Made by a program: the position numbers and the translations under genes. The notes beneath the pieces were generated by a model. That model was given only the letters and a program-made list of their open reading frames with translations, made no database searches and was not told the DNA's origin. DNA of 47,950 nucleotides from Cypionkella sp. GTDB lineage: Bacteria > Pseudomonadota > Alphaproteobacteria > Rhodobacterales > Rhodobacteraceae. Position 1 is the first letter of the stretch. Each line of letters opens with the position of its first letter. Location of the stretch: the NCBI GenBank assembly GCA_025458085.1, contig JALOTC010000050.1, positions 1-47,950 on the forward strand, given 5' to 3'. This document shows, piece by piece, positions 45,300-47,950 of the stretch.

Positions 45300-45662
45300 A
45301 TGAAGCACCCCGTAGATGCACATGTCGGCAAGCGCATTCGTCATCGTCGCTGGATGGTCGGCATGACGCAGCAGCAGCTGGCGGACAAGGTCGGTATCAA
45401 GTTCCAGCAGATCCAGAAATACGAAACCGGCATGAACCGTGTCAGCGCCTCCCGTCTGTGGGATGTGGCCGAGGCGCTTGGCGTATCGATCTCGTTCTTC
45501 TTCGAGGGGCTGAAAGAGCAGGATCGGCCTGTTGCCTCCTCTGGTGGGGATATTCTGGGTGACCGTGAGGCGCTTGAACTCGTCCGCTCATACTATGCGA
45601 TCCCAGAGGCGCAGCGCCGCCGCCTCTTCGATCTCGCCCGCGTCCTGAGCGACGTGGCCTGA
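45300..45662 (+). CDS. XRE-family helix-turn-helix regulator
   Basis: 120 residues, MKHPVDAHVGKRIRHRRWMV. The HTH is MTQQQLADKVGIKFQQIQKYETGMNRVSASRL, followed by VAEALGVSISFFFEG and a C-terminal helical EALELVRSYYAIPEAQRRRLF. AGGAG lies eight bases before the ATG. This architecture is widespread in alphaproteobacteria as a single-copy regulator. The 327-bp upstream region holds no gene; it contains short dyads, such as ACCC-GTTAT-GGGT near 45106. Confidence 0.88.
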   Translation: MKHPVDAHVGKRIRHRRWMVGMTQQQLADKVGIKFQQIQKYETGMNRVSASRLWDVAEALGVSISFFFEGLKEQDRPVASSGGDILGDREALELVRSYYAIPEAQRRRLFDLARVLSDVA

Positions 45663-45760
45663 TCCGCTTCTTGGCGGGTTGGCCAACTCTTGCTTGACCT
45701 TCGATCCGGGCGTCGTTAGCGCCGGATCGGAGGGGCATCGCCCCGCGCAAGAGGGGGCAG

Positions 45761-46561
45761 ATGCAAATGTTTTCCAAAGATATTCAAGATGATCTGATCG
45801 CGACGGCCCATGCCTTGGCCGATGCCGCGCGCGAGGCGACTTTGGCGCATTTCCGCCGGACGGATTTACTGGCCGATACCAAGGAAAGCGATCGGTTCGA
45901 TCCGGTGACCGTCGCCGATCGGCTTTCCGAAGAACGCATGCGCGCGATCCTTGCGGAACGCCGCCCGCAGGATGCCATTCTGGGCGAAGAATATGCCGCC
46001 GTTTCGGGCACCTCGGGCCTGACTTGGGTGTTGGACCCGATCGATGGGACGCGGGGTTATTTGTCGGGCACACCGACCTGGGGGGTGCTTGTCTCTGTCG
46101 CCGATGCCTCGGGGCCGCTTTATGGCATCATCGACCAGCCCTATATCCGCGAAAGATTTGAAGGCGGCTTTGGCCTTGCCCGCGTCATCGGCCCCTCCGG
46201 AGAGGCGGCGCTGCGCTGCCGCCCCCCTCGGCCCTTGTCCGAGGCCATCCTCTTTTCCACCTTCCCCGAGGTCGGGACCGAGGCTGAAGCCGCAGCCTTT
46301 CGTCGGGTTGCATCGCGCGCGCGGCTGACGCGCTATGGCACGGATTGTTATGGCTATGCCCTTGTTGCGGCGGGCATGATCGACCTTGTGATCGAGGCGG
46401 GTCTGCAAGCCTATGACGTGCAGGCCCCTATCGCGGTGATCGAGGCTGCGGGTGGGGTGATGACCGATTGGGAAGGCCGCCCCTGCCATGCGGGCGGGCA
46501 GGTGATCGCGGCGGCGAACCCGCAGATCCATGCGGAGGCTTTGGCGCTGCTCCGCGGCTGA
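45761..46561 (+). CDS. hisN: Histidinol-phosphatase, inositol-monophosphatase type
   Basis: Removes phosphate from histidinol phosphate in histidine biosynthesis. 266 residues of the IMPase fold. Metal-binding motifs: ILGEEYAAVSGTSGLTWVLD, PIDGTRGYLSGTPTWGV near residues 92-106 (DPIDGT), and LQAYDVQAPIAVIEAAGGVM (the second Asp motif). The GTRGYLSG form, with arginine and tyrosine after DPIDGT, is typical of HisN rather than inositol monophosphatase. GAGGGGG precedes the ATG at 45761. Confidence 0.9.
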   Translation: MQMFSKDIQDDLIATAHALADAAREATLAHFRRTDLLADTKESDRFDPVTVADRLSEERMRAILAERRPQDAILGEEYAAVSGTSGLTWVLDPIDGTRGYLSGTPTWGVLVSVADASGPLYGIIDQPYIRERFEGGFGLARVIGPSGEAALRCRPPRPLSEAILFSTFPEVGTEAEAAAFRRVASRARLTRYGTDCYGYALVAAGMIDLVIEAGLQAYDVQAPIAVIEAAGGVMTDWEGRPCHAGGQVIAAANPQIHAEALALLRG

Positions 46562-46668
46562 TGCTTGCGGGACGGGGGCGGGGCGGGTAGCCTTGCGCCT
46601 GCCTGCGCGAGTCCTTCCCCCTTCTGTCGCCAAGCCATGGGTCCACCGAAGGGGCAGGGGGACCGTGA

Positions 46669-47950
46669 ATGCCAGATATCCTGATCCGCAATGCCGATGT
46701 CATCGTCACCATGGATGACACGCGGCAAGAGTTGAAAGGCGCGGACCTGCGCCTCTGCGGTGGCGTGATTGCCGAGATTGGTCAAGGACTTGCCACCGAT
46801 GGGGCGGATGTGGTGGAGGCGCGGGGCTGCGTCGTTACCCCGGGCCTTGTGAACACGCACCACCATCTTTACCAGACGCTGACCCGCGCGGTGCCGGGGG
46901 GGCAGGATGCGTTGTTGTTCGGTTGGCTCAAGACGCTCTACCCAATATGGGCGCGGTTTGGACCGGAAGAGATGTTTACCAGTGCGCAGGCGGGTTTGGC
47001 CGAGCTTGCGCTCTCGGGCTGCACACTGACGTCGGATCACCTCTACCTCTATCCCAATGGTGCGCGGCTGGAGGATACGATCCATGCCGCGGGGGAAGTG
47101 GGCCTGCGCTTTCACCCGACACGCGGCGCGATGAGCATTGGCGAAAGTGCCGGTGGCCTGCCGCCTGATGCGCTGGTGGAAGGGGAACGCGCCATTCTGG
47201 AGGATATGATCCGGGTGGTCGATGCCTTCCATGACCCGCGTGAGGGAGCGATGGTGCGGGTGGGGCTGGCCCCCTGTTCGCCCTTTTCGGTCAGCCGGGA
47301 GTTGATGCGGGACGCGGCCTTGCTTGCCCGTGACAAGGGCGTGATGCTGCACACCCATCTGGCTGAAAACGAAGAAGATATTGCCTATTCCTTGGCGCAG
47401 TTCGGCGTGCGCCCCGGCCAATATGCCGAGGATTTGGGGTGGACGGGGACGGATGTTTGGCATGCCCATTGCGTGAAACTGGATGGGGCGGAGATTGATC
47501 TCTTTGCCCGAACCGGCACCGGGGTTGCCCATTGCCCCTGTTCCAACTGCCGCCTTGGCAGCGGGATTGCGCCGGTGCGGGCGATGCGGGATCGGGGCGT
47601 GAAGGTGGGATTGGGCGTTGACGGATCGGCCAGCAATGATGCGGGCAATCTGATCGCCGAGGCGCGGCAGGCGATGCTGTTGCAAAGGGTCGCTTTGGGG
47701 GCGGATGCCATGTCGGCGCGGGAGGCCTGTTGGAAAACGGGCAGATATCGTGATTTGGGATGTGTCGGGGATAGAAGCGGCGGGTGCTTGGGACCCGGTG
47801 GCCGCCTTGGTTTTTTGCGGACCAACACGGGTGCGGGATCTGTTCGTAGAAGGGCGAAGGGTGGTTGCCGGGGGGCAGATGGTCACGGTAGATCTGGGCC
47901 GGATCGTGGAGCGGCAGAATGCCTTGGCCCGTCGGTTGTGGGAGCGGATA
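46669..47950 (+). pseudogene. Amidohydrolase (8-oxoguanine deaminase-like) with an internal deletion, 3' end outside the window
   Basis: Metal-dependent deaminase or chlorohydrolase of the COG0402 group. Starts MPDILIRNADVIVTMDDTRQ; the metal histidines are in TPGLVNTHHHLYQTLTRAV, VMLHTHLAENEEDI and VWHAHCVKL, and the aspartate in VGLGVDGSASNDAGNLIAEA. This set matches 8-oxoguanine deaminases. Near 47733, after AREAC, about 25-28 residues usual in the family (ending in a PGKRADIVIWDV strand) are reduced to nothing, and the frame changes. In the other frame the expected GKRADIVIWDVSGIEAAGAW and RVRDLFVEGRRVVAGGQMV follow to the window end. The coding start is well placed at 46669. Confidence 0.85.

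Noticed and set aside
46411-47886. A 491-codon minus-strand frame
   Set aside because: It is antisense to hisN and the amidohydrolase, whose plus-strand motifs are unmistakable.
1-47950. tRNA, rRNA or small structured RNA genes
   Set aside because: I looked for T-loop-like GGTTCGA segments and found them only inside coding genes; no cloverleaf could be built by eye.

Overview
This window is GC-rich chromosomal DNA from an alphaproteobacterium, most likely of the Rhodobacterales (Rhodobacter/Paracoccus-like). The evidence is a MipZ division-site ATPase, an ATP synthase FO operon with separate b' and b subunits, two DUF1127 small proteins, a DUF2793 protein, a phosphatidylcholine-synthase gene, DUF484 joined to xerC, and the rppH-ctpA-envC-gpmI gene order. 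No rRNA, tRNA or CRISPR array was seen.

Layout. 1-2 kb: the end of galE facing a UDP-glucose dehydrogenase (nucleotide-sugar supply for surface polysaccharide). 2-4.3 kb: a minus-strand module of a DUF2793 fibre/spike-like protein and two small partners, resembling phage or gene-transfer-agent fibre genes. 4.7-12 kb: ftsK, a PLP aminotransferase and an amidase on the minus strand, then a divergent UbiH-type monooxygenase. 12.3-16.9 kb: rppH, ctpA, envC and a broken gpmI. 17.0-19.9 kb: an AT-richer island with an alpha/beta-hydrolase-like gene and a truncated IS5-type element, flanked by a 15-bp direct repeat. 19.9-24.3 kb: ychF, mipZ, a malonyl-CoA synthetase and an ArsR regulator. 24.6-27.2 kb: atpI-B-E-F'-F. 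27.2-33.8 kb: a FadR-type regulator, an OmpA lipoprotein, a DMT transporter, a broken pcs, xerC, DUF484, an asparaginase and a transaldolase. 33.9-39.7 kb: priA, a broken MFS transporter, msrA, prmA and a small membrane protein. 39.7-46.6 kb: DUF1127, ruvC-ruvA, a damaged rpmG, a Bax-inhibitor-like protein, a second DUF1127, a LysR regulator, a quinone oxidoreductase, an XRE regulator and hisN. 46.7 kb to the end: an amidohydrolase with an internal deletion.

Two patterns cut across the genes. First, a hairpin-forming intergenic repeat occurs at five places (about 4.5, 9.3, 12.1, 21.1 and 36.2 kb); at 12.07-12.32 kb it has grown into six 45-bp tandem units. Second, conserved genes carry short internal lesions (gpmI, the IS5 transposase, pcs, the MFS gene, rpmG and the amidohydrolase), mostly losses of roughly 30-80 nt plus small insertions. 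These are either real gene decay or an assembly problem; raw reads would decide. No clearly new defence or biosynthetic system was found. The strongest leads are the island, the fibre module, the repeat family and the lesion series.
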